The notes: a model not told the origin generated them from the sequence alone. A stretch of DNA of 64,000 bases from Spirochaetae bacterium HGW-Spirochaetae-3 (GCA_002839315.1 PGXV01000001.1:62001-126000), one strand, 5' to 3'; counted from the first letter of the stretch, positions 19,023 to 29,218 are shown. Made by a program: numbers and translations.

Positions 19023-20419
19023 TTGTTGGCGACGCGATCGAGCTTGAACCTGGCTTTCTTGAGCGGCTCGTCGATGCTGACGCGTATATGGCATATCGTG
19101 ACGACGACGCCGGGATAGACCATGCTCTTGACGTCGACCATGGCGTCCTCGTCTATGTCGACGCGCTTCGCCAGCTCGGTGATGTTATCGGTGAGCGCGC
19201 GGAGCTTTGCTTCGGTCTCTTCCTTCGCCTTGAGCACGGCCTCGTCGGGCCTGACCTTGAGCATGTTCTGGAACCTGGCCAGTCGAATGGACAGTTCCCG
19301 CAGGGCCGCGCTCGCCTGGTCGAGCTTCTGTTGCACCGTGAAGTCGATGCCTACGTTTATCACGGTGACCGGCTTCGTGCCGCCGCCCAGGAACCCGCAC
19401 GATACGCCGTGCGTAGCGAATATCTCGCCGCCTACTATGCGGCCCTTATCGCCCATGGCCAGGCGGCCGAGGGTGTAGAGCCTGGAGCCGACGATGGAGC
19501 CGGGTACCTCGACGTCGCCTCGTACCGCCAGGCGGGCGTTCTCTATGAATTTGGCCTTGAGGGCGCCGCCGACCCTGACCTGTCCCTGGTCCTTGCCTAT
19601 GATGCCCTGCGCGCAGATGAGGTCGCGCTTCGCGCTGACGTCGAAGGCGTCCATAGTCTCCTTGATGGAGATCGAGCCGCCCGAATACACCTTGAATCCC
19701 GCCGCGACGCCGCCCTCGATGACGACGTCGCCTGGGAACAGCACGTGTCCTACGCGGTAGTCGACGTCGCCCTTTATGACGAGCGCCTCCTCGACGCTGA
19801 TACGCGACGATTCGAGCGTAACCCTGCCGTCGCTCGTAGCCACGATGTCGTCGCCCGAGCGCTCGACGTTCTTGCCGAGCGAATAGCTCTGTACGGAATC
19901 CTTGGTGAAGGGTATAGCCTTGCCAGACACGTCGAGGCCGAGTTCGCCGTCACGCTGAGCCACGACGGAACCGATCTTGTCGCCCTTCTTGACGACGAGG
20001 ACGGGGCTGATCGTTTTCCAGTCCACCGAGTTCTCCTCGTCGCTCACCGGCTTGAAGCCCGGCTGGAACCGATCCTCTACGACGATATGCTCCGGGTGCT
20101 CCGATACGGGCGGTAGCCCGCGGGCGATGACGACGTCCCGCAGGATATGGCGGTCCGTGTTTACGTCCAGGATGCGCTCGGTCAGCTCGTCCCATGACAG
20201 TCCCGACGATATACCCATCCTGGCCAGGAGCTCCGCCGCGTATTCGGGCGTCAGCGGCGCGCCGTCCCCTATAGGCGGATAGAGGACGGCCGTGGCGGTC
20301 ATCAGGTCCGCAGAGACGGATATCTCGATGTTGCCATCGTTCTTGCGGACGGCGGCGGAGTAGGAGAGGCCGGAGCTTTCGCCGCCGGGATCGGTGGGGC
20401 TTCGTTTGACGCGATGCAC
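19004..20419 (-). CDS. FapA-family protein (DUF342)
   Basis: A 471-residue protein with an N-terminal alpha/beta region, then a right-handed beta-helix-like centre rich in GDV, GGV and GGS turns (for example VLFPGDVVIEGGVAAGFKVYSGGSI, shown here only in part), and a C-terminal coiled region (about 375-430, QQKLDQASAALREL onward) before a small beta domain. This is the FapA/DUF342 architecture found in flagellar, polar and envelope-linked proteins of spirochaetes and proteobacteria; its biochemical role is not established. GTG start at 20419 with GGGAGG upstream. Divergent from argR. Confidence 0.85.
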   Translation of the reverse strand: MHRVKRSPTDPGGESSGLSYSAAVRKNDGNIEISVSADLMTATAVLYPPIGDGAPLTPEYAAELLARMGISSGLSWDELTERILDVNTDRHILRDVVIARGLPPVSEHPEHIVVEDRFQPGFKPVSDEENSVDWKTISPVLVVKKGDKIGSVVAQRDGELGLDVSGKAIPFTKDSVQSYSLGKNVERSGDDIVATSDGRVTLESSRISVEEALVIKGDVDYRVGHVLFPGDVVIEGGVAAGFKVYSGGSISIKETMDAFDVSAKRDLICAQGIIGKDQGQVRVGGALKAKFIENARLAVRGDVEVPGSIVGSRLYTLGRLAMGDKGRIVGGEIFATHGVSCGFLGGGTKPVTVINVGIDFTVQQKLDQASAALRELSIRLARFQNMLKVRPDEAVLKAKEETEAKLRALTDNITELAKRVDIDEDAMVDVKSMVYPGVVVTICHIRVSIDEPLKKARFKLDRVANKIVVEH

Positions 20420-20502
20420 GATGGCGTTCCTCCCTTTCTATACTATCGGTAATGATAGGCCCGATCTTGCCAAAAATCCGAAGGAGAGGCATACTAGCGT
20501 AA

Positions 20503-20997
20503 ATGCGCGACGCTTCATCGATATCGAACAGGCGGGAACGCCTCAAGGTCATACTAAAGCTTCTTCGCGAGAATCGCGTTGAATCCCAGGAAGAGATGCT
20601 CGTGCTCCTTGAAGCGCAAGGCATCTTCATTACGCAGGCGACCCTGTCGCGGGACCTCAAGCTCCTCAAGGCCAGCAAGGTCGGCGCCGGATCCGAGGGC
20701 TATTTCTACGCCGTGCCGTCTGATGACGAGCTCAGGCGCCGGGAAGAGATCCACGGCCAGGACTTCGTCCGCGGCTACGTCTCAATAGACTGGAACGAGC
20801 AGTTCGTCGTAATCAAGACGTTCTCGGGGCACTCCGCGACCGTCGCGCTCGCCCTCGATAACCTCGGTCTCGAAGGCGTGCTGGGTACCATAGCGGGCCA
20901 GGACAACGTGGTCTTCGCCGCGCTGCGCACCGGCTACTCAGGCGAAGACTTCCTGCACGACCTCAGGGCCAGGATTCCCGAGCTCGACGAGGACTAA
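20503..20997 (+). CDS. argR: Arginine repressor
   Basis: A 164-residue ArgR. The N-terminal winged helix contains SQEEMLVLLEAQGIFITQATLSRDL, with the SRDL recognition-helix signature. The C-terminal hexamerisation and arginine-binding domain has GTIAGQDNVVFAA. It normally represses arginine biosynthesis when arginine is high; no arg genes are in the window. A possible promoter (TTGCCA 20467, 17-base spacer, CATACT 20490) would place transcription start almost at the ATG, and the AAGGAG at 20481 is too far for normal spacing, so initiation may be leaderless. Confidence 0.92.
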   Translation: MRDASSISNRRERLKVILKLLRENRVESQEEMLVLLEAQGIFITQATLSRDLKLLKASKVGAGSEGYFYAVPSDDELRRREEIHGQDFVRGYVSIDWNEQFVVIKTFSGHSATVALALDNLGLEGVLGTIAGQDNVVFAALRTGYSGEDFLHDLRARIPELDED

Positions 20998-21013
20998 GGG
21001 CCCCGTGAGGAGC

Positions 21014-21220
21014 CTAGTTCTTGCCGGTAATCAGCTCGTGCTCCTCGAGCACGTGCTCGACGAGTTCGGCGAGCTTCCAGCCGAGATTCGCCTCGGTGCT
21101 CATGGCGAACGCTACCTCGTCCTTGACCCCGAGAGACGACTTGACCGCGCGCATCGCGGCTACTGCCTCGTCCTGGGTCAGACCGTGCATGACTACTACC
21201 TTGCCGCTTCTCTTTTCCAT
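21014..21220 (-). CDS. Small DUF3783-like protein
   Basis: A 68-residue soluble protein beginning MEKRSGKVVVMHGLTQDE. The pattern (VVVMHGLTQDEAVAAMRAVKS, then FAMSTEANLGWKLAELVEHVLEEHE) resembles the short DUF3783 domain of firmicutes and spirochaetes. No function is known. It is convergent with argR (16 bases apart) and divergent from clpB. RBS GAGAAG-like upstream. Confidence 0.65.
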   Translation of the reverse strand: MEKRSGKVVVMHGLTQDEAVAAMRAVKSSLGVKDEVAFAMSTEANLGWKLAELVEHVLEEHELITGKN

Positions 21221-21318
21221 AGTCCTAATGTATACGCGCTATACGGCTTGAGCAAGACCCGCGCGCTTGCCGCGGATAGCCGGCGTCGGTATGTTGTAAC
21301 GAGTACGGAGACATAACC

Positions 21319-23922
21319 ATGGACTACGAAAGATTTACGTTGAAGGCCCAGGAGGCCATCCAGGCCGCGCATTCGGCGGCGCAGAAATCCGATCATTCGC
21401 AGATAGAGCCCGAGCACCTGCTGGCCGCCCTTATAGATTCTGACGGATCCGCCGTCCGCCCCCTGCTCGAGCGGCTCGGCGCGCCCGTCGACGCGCTCAT
21501 GGACCGGCTCGACGCGTCGCTCGCGAAGAAGCCCAAGGTCTTCGGGCACGCGGCGCAGGTATTCCTGTCGCCGAGCGCCGGGAAGGCGCTGGCCAAGGCC
21601 GAATCCGAGGCCGCCGCGCTCAAGGACGACTACGTCGCCGGGGAGCATATCCTCCTCGCTATGCTCGAGGACGACGGCTCGGTCGGGCCCATGCTCAAGG
21701 AGGCCGGCGTTACCAAGACCGGCGCGCTCGAGGCGCTCAAGTCGGTCAGGGGAAACCGCAGCGTCAAGGACCAGGCGGCCGAGGAGAAGTACCGAGTCCT
21801 CGAGAAGTACTGCCGCGACCTTACGGCCCTGGCCAACCGCGAGAAGCTCGACCCGGTCATAGGCCGCGACGAGGAGATACGCCGCGTGATGCAGGTGCTG
21901 TCGCGCCGCACCAAGAACAACCCGGTGCTCATAGGCGAGCCGGGCGTCGGCAAGACGGCCATCGTAGAGGGCCTGGCCCGCCGTATCGTATCGGGCGACG
22001 TCCCCGACTCCCTGAAGCACAAGAAACTCCTCGCCCTCGACCTGGGAGCGCTTATCGCCGGCGCCAAGTTCCGCGGCGAGTTCGAGGAACGGCTCAAGGC
22101 CGTAATCGAGGAAGTGCAAAAGTCCGACGGCGCGGTCATACTGTTCATAGACGAGCTCCATACCCTGGTGGGCGCCGGCGCGGCCGAGGGCTCGATGGAC
22201 GCGTCCAACCTCTTGAAGCCGGCCCTGGCGCGCGGGGAGCTCAAGTGCATAGGCGCCACGACGCTCGACGAGTATAGAAAGCATATAGAGAAGGACGCCG
22301 CGCTGGAGCGCCGCTTCCAGCCGGTGCTATGCCCCGAGCCGTCGGTGGAGGACACGATAGCCATACTGCGCGGCCTCAAGGAGCGCTACGAGGTGCACCA
22401 CGGCGTGCGCATCATGGACGAGGCGCTTATCGCCGCCGCCACGATGTCCGACCGCTACATCACGAGCCGCTTCCTGCCGGACAAGGCCATAGACCTCGTC
22501 GACGAGGCCGCCAGCCGCATCAAGATGGAGATAGAGAGCCAGCCGACCGACCTCGACCAGATAGAGCGGCGCATACTGCAGCTGACCATAGAGAAACAGG
22601 CCCTGTCGCGCGAATCAGACGCCGCGAGCCTCGAGCGTCTGGCCAAGCTGGACGCGGAGCTGGCCGAGCTTACTGCCAGGCGCGACGCGATGCGCCTGCA
22701 GTGGAAGAACGAGAAGGACCGTATCGACGTAGTTCGAAAGCTCAAGGAAGACATCGAGAGCCTCAAGGCCGAGGAGCAGCGCTACGAACGCGACGGCAAC
22801 CTGGCCAAGGCGGCAGAGATCAAGTACGGGCGCCTCCTCGAGGCGCAGAAGCGGCTCGACGAGTCGGCCGAGGACGCGAGGGCCAAGAACCCCGGTACCC
22901 GGCTACTCCGCGAGGAGGTATCCGAGGAGGATATCGCCCGCGTCGTATCTACATGGACGGGGATTCCCGTATCCAAGATGATGTCCAGCGAGGTACAGAA
23001 ATTCCTGGATCTTGAAAAGACGCTGGAGAAGCGCGTCGTCGGGCAGAATCAGGCCATCGTCGCGGTTTCGGACGCCATACGCCGTAACCGCGCCGGCCTG
23101 TCGGACCCCAACAAGCCGCTCGGTAGCTTCCTGTTCGTCGGCCCGACCGGCGTCGGCAAGACCGAGTTGGCCAAGACCCTCGCCGAATTCCTATTCAGCG
23201 ACGAGAAGTCGCTGACGCGCATCGACATGAGCGAATACATGGAGAAGCATACGGTAAGCCGGCTGATAGGCGCGCCTCCAGGATACGTAGGCTACGACGA
23301 GGGCGGGCAACTGACCGAGGCCGTCAGGCGCAGGCCGTATTCGGTCGTACTGTTCGACGAGGTCGAGAAGGCCCACCCGGACGTATTCAACGTGCTTCTG
23401 CAGTTGCTCGACGACGGGCGCCTGACCGATGGCCAGGGGCGTACGGTGGACTTCAAGAACGCCATCGTCATCATGACGAGTAACCTGGGCTCAGAGCTGA
23501 TACTCGAGGCCAAGGACATGGACGAACTGCGTAGCCGGATCGTAGAGGTGCTGAAGACCGCCTTCAAGCCCGAGTTCCTCAACCGCATAGACGAGACCGT
23601 CGTGTTCGAGCGGCTGAAGCCCGAGGATATGGGCGGCATCGTGGACATTCAGCTAGCCTTGCTGGCCAAGCGCCTCGCCGATCGCTCCATCGCGATCGAG
23701 ATGACGAAGGCGGCCAGGGCGCTGGTCGCGAGCCAGGGCTACGATCCGCGCTACGGCGCTCGTCCGCTCAAGCGCGTCATGCAGGGCGACGTGCAGAATC
23801 CGCTGTCCCGCCTGATCCTCAAGGGCGATATACGCGAGGGCGATACGGTCGTCGTCGACGCGAAGAAGTCGGCGGCGAGCCCCGACGAAGCCTTCGCGTT
23901 CTCGGTGAAGCGTCGTGCCTGA
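21319..23922 (+). CDS. clpB: ATP-dependent chaperone ClpB
   Basis: An 867-residue Hsp100 disaggregase. Order: N-domain repeats (1-150), AAA+ D1 with Walker [10 protein letters not shown] (about 208) and [11 protein letters not shown], the coiled-coil middle domain (about 410-530), and D2 with GPTGVGKTE (about 609), [15 protein letters not shown] and the sensor region ARPLKR. Presence of the middle domain and lack of a ClpP-binding IGL loop distinguish it from ClpA/ClpX. It works with DnaK to rescue aggregated protein. No CIRCE-type element was recognised upstream. It overlaps the next gene. Confidence 0.97.
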   Translation: MDYERFTLKAQEAIQAAHSAAQKSDHSQIEPEHLLAALIDSDGSAVRPLLERLGAPVDALMDRLDASLAKKPKVFGHAAQVFLSPSAGKALAKAESEAAALKDDYVAGEHILLAMLEDDGSVGPMLKEAGVTKTGALEALKSVRGNRSVKDQAAEEKYRVLEKYCRDLTALANREKLDPVIGRDEEIRRVMQVLSRRTKNNPVLIGEPGVGKTAIVEGLARRIVSGDVPDSLKHKKLLALDLGALIAGAKFRGEFEERLKAVIEEVQKSDGAVILFIDELHTLVGAGAAEGSMDASNLLKPALARGELKCIGATTLDEYRKHIEKDAALERRFQPVLCPEPSVEDTIAILRGLKERYEVHHGVRIMDEALIAAATMSDRYITSRFLPDKAIDLVDEAASRIKMEIESQPTDLDQIERRILQLTIEKQALSRESDAASLERLAKLDAELAELTARRDAMRLQWKNEKDRIDVVRKLKEDIESLKAEEQRYERDGNLAKAAEIKYGRLLEAQKRLDESAEDARAKNPGTRLLREEVSEEDIARVVSTWTGIPVSKMMSSEVQKFLDLEKTLEKRVVGQNQAIVAVSDAIRRNRAGLSDPNKPLGSFLFVGPTGVGKTELAKTLAEFLFSDEKSLTRIDMSEYMEKHTVSRLIGAPPGYVGYDEGGQLTEAVRRRPYSVVLFDEVEKAHPDVFNVLLQLLDDGRLTDGQGRTVDFKNAIVIMTSNLGSELILEAKDMDELRSRIVEVLKTAFKPEFLNRIDETVVFERLKPEDMGGIVDIQLALLAKRLADRSIAIEMTKAARALVASQGYDPRYGARPLKRVMQGDVQNPLSRLILKGDIREGDTVVVDAKKSAASPDEAFAFSVKRRA

Positions 23923-24718
23923 CGAAACGCGGAGGGGCCTGACCGATTCGCACGCCCACCTGAGCTACGTCATTGAGAGGAACGGCGAGGCCTTCCTCGG
24001 CGAGATCGCGGCTGCGTACTCGGGCGGCTCCGGTATCATCGTCGATCCAGGCGTCGAGCACGACGATTTCCCGAAGAGGAAGGCCGCGTTCGGTGGTCTT
24101 CCGTTCGTTCGGCTCACGGCTGGCATATGGCCCGACGCCGAGTCGATGAAGGCCGTAACGGAGCGTATCGCCGTCCTCGAGGGCTATGCGCGCGACGAGG
24201 CCTGCGTCGCTATCGGCGAGTGCGGCCTCGATTACCACTGGATGAACGGGACGGAGGCCGAACAGGAGGCCCTGTTCCGGGCCCAGGCGGAGTTGGCCGT
24301 TCGTTACGACAAGCCGCTGATCGTGCATTCCAGGGAGGCCCGTGACGATACCCTGGCTATCGTAAGCGATTTCGCTCCCAGGATACCGGTCATCATCCAT
24401 TGCTTCGGCTACGACGAGGACGCGGCCCGCGCCTTCCTGAGCTTGGGCTGCTGGATATCGTTCGCCGGCAACATGACGTATAAGCGATCCGACGGCCTTC
24501 GAGCCGCCTGCGCCGTCGTACCGGAGGACCGCCTGCTCCTGGAGACGGACGCCCCGTATATGTGCCCCGAGCCGAGACGGGGCAAGGACTCCTCTCCGCT
24601 CGATATCGAGAGGACGTACACGCTAGCCGCGACGCTACGCGGGACGAGCGTGGAGCGGCTCGGAGAGCTCGTGCGCCGCAACGCGGGCAGCGTATTCGAA
24701 AAGGGGCGCTCTTCCTGA
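23915..24718 (+). CDS. TatD-family metal-dependent hydrolase
   Basis: A 267-residue TIM-barrel hydrolase. Metal ligands are DSHAHLSY at the N-terminus, GECGLDYHW (about 94-102), a His in LIVHSREA, a His in VIIHCFGYD, and the terminal Asp in [17 protein letters not shown]. Members act as 3'-5' DNases/RNases or D-aminoacyl hydrolases. The GTG start lies within the last codons of clpB (8-base overlap), so translation is probably coupled. Confidence 0.9.
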   Translation: MPDETRRGLTDSHAHLSYVIERNGEAFLGEIAAAYSGGSGIIVDPGVEHDDFPKRKAAFGGLPFVRLTAGIWPDAESMKAVTERIAVLEGYARDEACVAIGECGLDYHWMNGTEAEQEALFRAQAELAVRYDKPLIVHSREARDDTLAIVSDFAPRIPVIIHCFGYDEDAARAFLSLGCWISFAGNMTYKRSDGLRAACAVVPEDRLLLETDAPYMCPEPRRGKDSSPLDIERTYTLAATLRGTSVERLGELVRRNAGSVFEKGRSS

Positions 24719-24750
24719 TCCCGCCTCGTCCTCGTCGGATAAGGATTTAG

Positions 24751-24779
24751 TTGACACGCTAGTACTCGAGTGTTATAGA
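24751..24779 (+). promoter_or_regulatory. Sigma-70 promoter of the pgs operon with a dyad in its spacer
   Basis: TTGACA (24751-24756), 17 bases and TATAGA (24774-24779). The spacer contains the dyad ACAC-N3-AGTACT-N3-GTGT (24754-24773), ideally placed for a repressor or activator. Confidence 0.75.
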
Positions 24780-24858
24780 TACATCCGATCCGCCCCCTGA
24801 AAGAATCGAATAGATATAGTTGAAACCATTAGGTTCTTAGAATCGATCGGAGACAGCT

Positions 24859-26010
24859 TTGCGGCTCATACTCGTTCTTAGCCTGGGGCTGCTGGCCTGC
24901 GCCGTCTTCGAGAACCAGCGCCATCGAAGAAACCTGCGGAAGATACCACTACGAATTCTCGTTAACGGAACACGCGGAAAGTCTAGCGTAGTACGGCTCG
25001 TCGCCGGAATTCTACGTGAAGCCGGGTATGTGACCATCGCCAAGACCACCGGATCCGATGCCCGTATCATCGGGGACGACGGATCCGAGCGCCCCGTAAG
25101 CCGCCCCTTCGGCCCGCGGCTGACCGAGCAGAAATCGTTGGCCCGCTACGCGGCCGAGCGCCATGCGGACGCCCTCGTCGTCGAGTGCATGGCCGTTCGC
25201 CCGGAGTCGCAGATGGTCATGCAGCGGCATCTCGTCCGCGCGACGATAGGCGTCATAACGAACGTGCGCGTCGATCACGTCGAGGAGATAAGCCGAACGC
25301 TCGACGAGACCGCGGAAGCCCTCGCCTTGACCATACCGCAGGACGGCGTCCTGATAACCACCGATCCTCGCTTCAAGGAATACGGGCGGCGAGTCGCCGT
25401 CGTGAACGGCTCTTCGGCCACGCCCGATATACTAGGGCGCTTCTCCTATCCGGTATTCGCCGAGAACGTTTCCCTGGCCTTGAGGGTGGCCGAGGAAATC
25501 GGTATCGATCGAGAGGTCGCGCTCAGGGGCATGCTCAGGGCCGCGCCCGATATCGGTGTCCAGCGAGTCTGTGAAATCCCCTTCGCGACATTTCGCGTCG
25601 TCATAGTCAACGCATTCGCCGCGAACGACGTATCTTCGACCTTGATGGCATGGGAAGCGGCCGTAGAACGTACCGATAATGACCTTCCCGTGGTTCTCCT
25701 GTACAATAACCGCGAGGATAGAGAATACCGGATAGCCGAGTTTCGAACCCTGCTTCCAAAGATACCGGGTATTCGACTGATCGCGACCGTAGGAGACTAT
25801 CCGGGCAAGACCGCCAGGGCCTTCTCGAGGCTAGGCGCGGATACGCTGGCGCTGAAAAAGGGCGCGAGCTGCGAAACCGTCCTTACGACCCTTGGAGGGC
25901 GGATCGGCGAACCGTTCCTGCTATTCTGCGTAGGAAATTTCCATGGCTTCGGCAATGAGCTGGCGATGTATTGCGAGCGATTCCGTTCTGGCGAACCTGT
26001 GATCGGATAA
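24859..26010 (+). CDS. pgsB: Poly-gamma-glutamate synthase ligase subunit PgsB/CapB
   Basis: A 383-residue amide ligase of the Mur-ligase fold that polymerises glutamate through its gamma carboxyl. An N-terminal membrane helix (LILVLSLGLLACAVF) is followed by the ATP-binding P-loop VNGTRGKSSVVRL (about 35-47), VECMAVRPESQ and TNVRVDHVEE. The TTG start has GGAGA upstream and no ATG lies nearby. Length matches PgsB of Bacillus (about 390). It is first in a three-gene operon with pgsC and a PgsW-like gene. Confidence 0.93.
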   Translation: MRLILVLSLGLLACAVFENQRHRRNLRKIPLRILVNGTRGKSSVVRLVAGILREAGYVTIAKTTGSDARIIGDDGSERPVSRPFGPRLTEQKSLARYAAERHADALVVECMAVRPESQMVMQRHLVRATIGVITNVRVDHVEEISRTLDETAEALALTIPQDGVLITTDPRFKEYGRRVAVVNGSSATPDILGRFSYPVFAENVSLALRVAEEIGIDREVALRGMLRAAPDIGVQRVCEIPFATFRVVIVNAFAANDVSSTLMAWEAAVERTDNDLPVVLLYNNREDREYRIAEFRTLLPKIPGIRLIATVGDYPGKTARAFSRLGADTLALKKGASCETVLTTLGGRIGEPFLLFCVGNFHGFGNELAMYCERFRSGEPVIG

Positions 26011-26020
26011 AGGTACAAGG

Positions 26021-26455
26021 ATGCTTCAGGAGTCTATAGGGTTAAGCGTCATACTGGGGTTCCTCGCGAGCGAATTGCTCGGGATCTCGGCCGGGGGCCT
26101 CGTTACGCCAGGGTATCTATCGTTTTTCCTGGAGCAACCGCTTCGCCTCCTGTCCACGATGGCTTTGTCGTCGATGATATACGGCGTCGTACGGCTCATG
26201 CATCGCTTCGTGATAATATATGGGAAGAGACGATTCATGGCGACGATGCTTCTGAGCCTCGTCGGGACCTGGCTGTTCGACCAGACCCTATTCGCCGCCC
26301 AGGCTATGAATCAGGATATCCGTACCATCGGCTACATCATTCCCGGCCTGATAGCGAACGACATGCTGAAGCAAGGCGTCTTGAAGACGATTGTCCAGGC
26401 CTTGCTGTGCGCGGTACTGGTGCGATTGATACTCATGCTGGTAGCCTTGGCGTAA
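26021..26455 (+). CDS. pgsC: Poly-gamma-glutamate biosynthesis protein PgsC/CapC
   Basis: A 144-residue integral membrane protein with four to five hydrophobic helices and the hallmark N-terminus IGLSVILGFLASELLGISAGGLVTPGYL. It forms the membrane part of the poly-gamma-glutamate synthase with PgsB. It lies 10 bases after pgsB and its stop overlaps the next start (TAATG). Confidence 0.93.
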   Translation: MLQESIGLSVILGFLASELLGISAGGLVTPGYLSFFLEQPLRLLSTMALSSMIYGVVRLMHRFVIIYGKRRFMATMLLSLVGTWLFDQTLFAAQAMNQDIRTIGYIIPGLIANDMLKQGVLKTIVQALLCAVLVRLILMLVALA

Positions 26456-27570
26456 TGATGGAACGACGCGTCTATATGCGCCTTCGCCCGCCTCCCGGAT
26501 ACCTCGTAGCGGCGCTCGCCGCCGCGTTGCTGGGGTTCTACCTGGCGTCCGCCACGAGGACGATAGAGCCGTGCGCGTACGCGGACGTAGCCGAAGCGGC
26601 CGCGGTGCGCATGGCGGAGGCTACGCGTATCCTTAAGGCGGAGCTCCTCGAGGAGGGCATCGCCATCGAGACGGGCCTTGACCCTAACAAGACCGGCTTG
26701 ATAGGGCCCGAGTGGACGCCCCTGACCACGACCCTGGGTGACCTGGAAGCCAAGCGCAGTACGCTCAACCCGAATTTCGCCGCCTTGCTCGTACGCTATT
26801 TCCATGATGCGGGACTGAAGGAAGGCGACATGATCGCGATAGGAGCGAGCGGGTCTTTCCCCGGCTTGCTCGTAGCGACGCTATGCGCCGCGCGGGAGAT
26901 GGGGCTAAATACGATGACCATCGCCTCCTTCGGCGCGTCTACGTATGGAGCCACGCGGCCGGAGTTCTCTATAGCAAAGATGCTCCGAGTCCTTTCCGCG
27001 GCTTCGGTGGTTCCCGATTCTCTGATCGCCGTCTCCCCCGGCGGCGACGGCGATTACGGAGAAAACCCCATGTTCGAGGATTCCAGGGCCATCGTCGACA
27101 GGCTCGCCAAGGAATCCGGGGCGCGTTTCATACGATTCGACCCGCCCGACCTCGAGGCGAGCATCCGAGAGCGCTTGGGCCTGTACGAAGACCGTGCGGG
27201 CGGCCGGGAGATAGCCTGCTTCGTCAATATCGGAGGCGCGAGCGCGAACAGCGGAACGTCGTCCTATACCCTCGATTTCCCGCAGGGCCTCGTCCTCGAC
27301 CCTCCCCGTATCCCTCTCTCGGCCACGCGCGGCCTCGTCTATGAGTTCGCGGCTCGCGGTGTTCCCGTTATAAACCTGCTCAACGTCCGGCGCCTGGCGG
27401 AAGAGAACGGCCTGCCGTTCGATCCTATCCCTCTCCCCGCGCCTGGAGAGGGCGGCGTGTATTCCGATGCCGCGTATGAACCTGCGGCGATCGCCCTCGC
27501 GCTCGCCGCTCCGATAGGGGTCCTGGTATTCGGCGTGGCTCGGCGGCGGAAGCGCGATCGTACAGCGTAA
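26455..27570 (+). CDS. Poly-gamma-glutamate system protein (PgsW-like)
   Basis: A 371-residue protein with an N-terminal membrane helix (YLVAALAAALLGFYLA), a large extracytoplasmic part and a C-terminal membrane segment (AIALALAAPIGVLVFGVARRR). It contains repeated Ser/Gly loops (IGASGSFPGL, IASFGASTYGA, VSPGGDGDYGEN). Genes like this follow pgsBC in organisms that lack the canonical PgsA/CapA, and are annotated as poly-gamma-glutamate system protein; the mechanism is unknown. No capA or capD gene is nearby. The ATG at 26455 overlaps the pgsC stop; ATG 26458 is equally possible. Confidence 0.8.
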   Translation: MMERRVYMRLRPPPGYLVAALAAALLGFYLASATRTIEPCAYADVAEAAAVRMAEATRILKAELLEEGIAIETGLDPNKTGLIGPEWTPLTTTLGDLEAKRSTLNPNFAALLVRYFHDAGLKEGDMIAIGASGSFPGLLVATLCAAREMGLNTMTIASFGASTYGATRPEFSIAKMLRVLSAASVVPDSLIAVSPGGDGDYGENPMFEDSRAIVDRLAKESGARFIRFDPPDLEASIRERLGLYEDRAGGREIACFVNIGGASANSGTSSYTLDFPQGLVLDPPRIPLSATRGLVYEFAARGVPVINLLNVRRLAEENGLPFDPIPLPAPGEGGVYSDAAYEPAAIALALAAPIGVLVFGVARRRKRDRTA

Positions 27571-27573
27571 AGA

Positions 27574-27601
27574 AAAGCCCTCCGCGTTAGCGGAGGGCTT
27601 T
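27574..27601. terminator. Bidirectional terminator between pgs operon and flaA operon
   Basis: Perfect 12-bp stem AAAGCCCTCCGC (27574-27585) with 27590-27601 and tetraloop GTTA. T residues follow on both strands (TTTCTT on plus, TTTTCTTT on minus). Confidence 0.92.
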
Positions 27602-27628
27602 CTTATGGAAGCGGTAGAACCGGAATTC

Positions 27629-28366
27629 TTACCAGCCGTCGACCATGTCGTCCTGGTCGCGCGCGTCTTCGGCGAACAGATCGGTAACGGCCCGGAGGTC
27701 GTCGAAGTAGACGTAGTAGGTGCCGAACGATTCCATCGGATCGCACTCGATCTTGAAGCCGACGATCTTGAGGCCCATCTGGTTGTTGTAGTGGTAGTTG
27801 CGCTGGATGATTCCCGTCATGCCGTCGGGGTTCTGCGGAGGTATGGCGACGGACATCTTCTTCCAGCCCTGGAAGTTGAGCTTGCCGAGGGTAAGCTCGA
27901 ACTGGTTGTTAAAGGAGTCGGACACGATGAGCTTCATCGTATGGTTGTAATTCCTGCCTACGACCCAGACCGATATGGTCTTCGCGATGCCCTCTATCGG
28001 GATGGGCTTCTGCGCGAGTACGTAGATGGTATTGAAACCGCGCTTGAAGAACTCGATCTTGGCGCCGAAGGTCTGCACGTCGGCGATCTTGGGATCGATG
28101 CCTACGTAGCGTTCCTCGGGCTTGGGCTCGTCAGCCTTGGCGACCGGCCCGCCCATGAAGAGCCGACCGTTCGTGACGCCCTCGTCCGGGGACATGGAAA
28201 CGGACCAGAAACCGGCCGACTCGAACTTGTCGACGGTCACGACCTGTAGCTTCTGCTGGGCGGTATCGATGCCTATCGAGGCAGGATCGGGGCTTCCTAC
28301 GGTCTCCTGGGCGGTGGCGAACGCAAGAGCGGAGATTGCCAGAAGGACGGCGATTGTCTTTTTCAT
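27629..28366 (-). CDS. flaA: Flagellar filament outer-layer (sheath) protein FlaA family, second copy
   Basis: A 245-residue exported protein with signal peptide (cut after ALAFATAQ, about residue 19). The body has the FlaA jelly-roll-like pattern, including LAQKPIPIEGIAKTISVWV, LGKLNFQGWKKMSVAIP and YVYFDDLRAVTDLF, where the last is the conserved C-terminal FlaA signature. FlaA coats the periplasmic flagellar filaments and is unique to spirochaetes. RBS GGGGAG. It follows another flaA by 9 bases in one operon. Two adjacent flaA-like genes next to an aldolase resemble the arrangement I recall from Treponema pallidum. Confidence 0.9.
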   Translation of the reverse strand: MKKTIAVLLAISALAFATAQETVGSPDPASIGIDTAQQKLQVVTVDKFESAGFWSVSMSPDEGVTNGRLFMGGPVAKADEPKPEERYVGIDPKIADVQTFGAKIEFFKRGFNTIYVLAQKPIPIEGIAKTISVWVVGRNYNHTMKLIVSDSFNNQFELTLGKLNFQGWKKMSVAIPPQNPDGMTGIIQRNYHYNNQMGLKIVGFKIECDPMESFGTYYVYFDDLRAVTDLFAEDARDQDDMVDGW

Positions 28367-28375
28367 GATCTCCCC

Positions 28376-29164
28376 TTATTTGGATGATGCGGAACTGCCC
28401 CAGGTATCCTCGATCACCTTGGGATCCATAAGGCTGTCGCCGTCGAATAGGGTCTCGAAGGTATCCGTGAGAACCTTGAGCTGATCGAAGTAGAAGTATA
28501 CGGCCTTCTGCTCTATCGGGGCGTCGGCCTTGACGGGGGAAGCCACGATCTCGGTCGGCCTCGTCCAGATGCGGAATTTCACGAGCGTAAGGTTCTCGCG
28601 CTTGGGCAGGTACTTCTTGGACTGCGGAACGTTGTCGGGTATATTGACGCGGAAGTTCTTCCAGCCTACATGCCCGAGGTCGCCCATCGGCAGGGTGTGG
28701 ACGATACCCTTGTAGTCGCGGATATACGCCTCGATATAGTAATCGAAGTTGCCCGACCATATCCACATATCAAGCATCTTGACGCGGCCGGGAAGCGGGA
28801 GCTCCGTCGGCTCGTAGGTGACATCCGTGCCGGAACCGGATTTCTTGCCGGGAACGACATCGACCCAGTTGTATTCCTTGCGGTCGAACAACATGGCGAT
28901 ACCGAGGCTTCGGATATCCTTGTCGCCGCCTGTCGTTCCGAAAAGGGCTGTCGGCCAGGCCTTGGCGTAGGCCAGCTTCGGATAGTCCTTAGTCGCGAAT
29001 TTACTGCCGATGAGGAACCATGGTTGCGCCTCCGGATCGTCGAAGGTCTGTACGACGTACGATTCGAGGTTGACGGTTACTTCGTCGGCGAATGCCCCCG
29101 TCGCCGCGAGCATGAAGACGATGACGAAGGACAGGCAGATCGCCTTTACGACGCGCTGTTTCAT
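28376..29164 (-). CDS. flaA: Flagellar filament outer-layer (sheath) protein FlaA family, first copy
   Basis: A 262-residue exported protein with signal peptide ending near ATGAFADEV (about residue 27). FlaA features include LPGRVKMLDMWIWSGNFDYY, IVHTLPMGDLGHVGWKNFRV and YFYFDQLKVLTDTFETLFDG. The RBS AAGGAG is well placed and a consensus promoter lies 55 bases upstream. It is the promoter-proximal gene of the pair, so probably the more abundant sheath component. The two paralogues share the fold but are clearly diverged. Confidence 0.9.
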   Translation of the reverse strand: MKQRVVKAICLSFVIVFMLAATGAFADEVTVNLESYVVQTFDDPEAQPWFLIGSKFATKDYPKLAYAKAWPTALFGTTGGDKDIRSLGIAMLFDRKEYNWVDVVPGKKSGSGTDVTYEPTELPLPGRVKMLDMWIWSGNFDYYIEAYIRDYKGIVHTLPMGDLGHVGWKNFRVNIPDNVPQSKKYLPKRENLTLVKFRIWTRPTEIVASPVKADAPIEQKAVYFYFDQLKVLTDTFETLFDGDSLMDPKVIEDTWGSSASSK

Positions 29165-29218
29165 CAGGACTACTCCTTAGTTTTACACCATCTGAACGAA
29201 TAACTATCTGCGGCTGGA

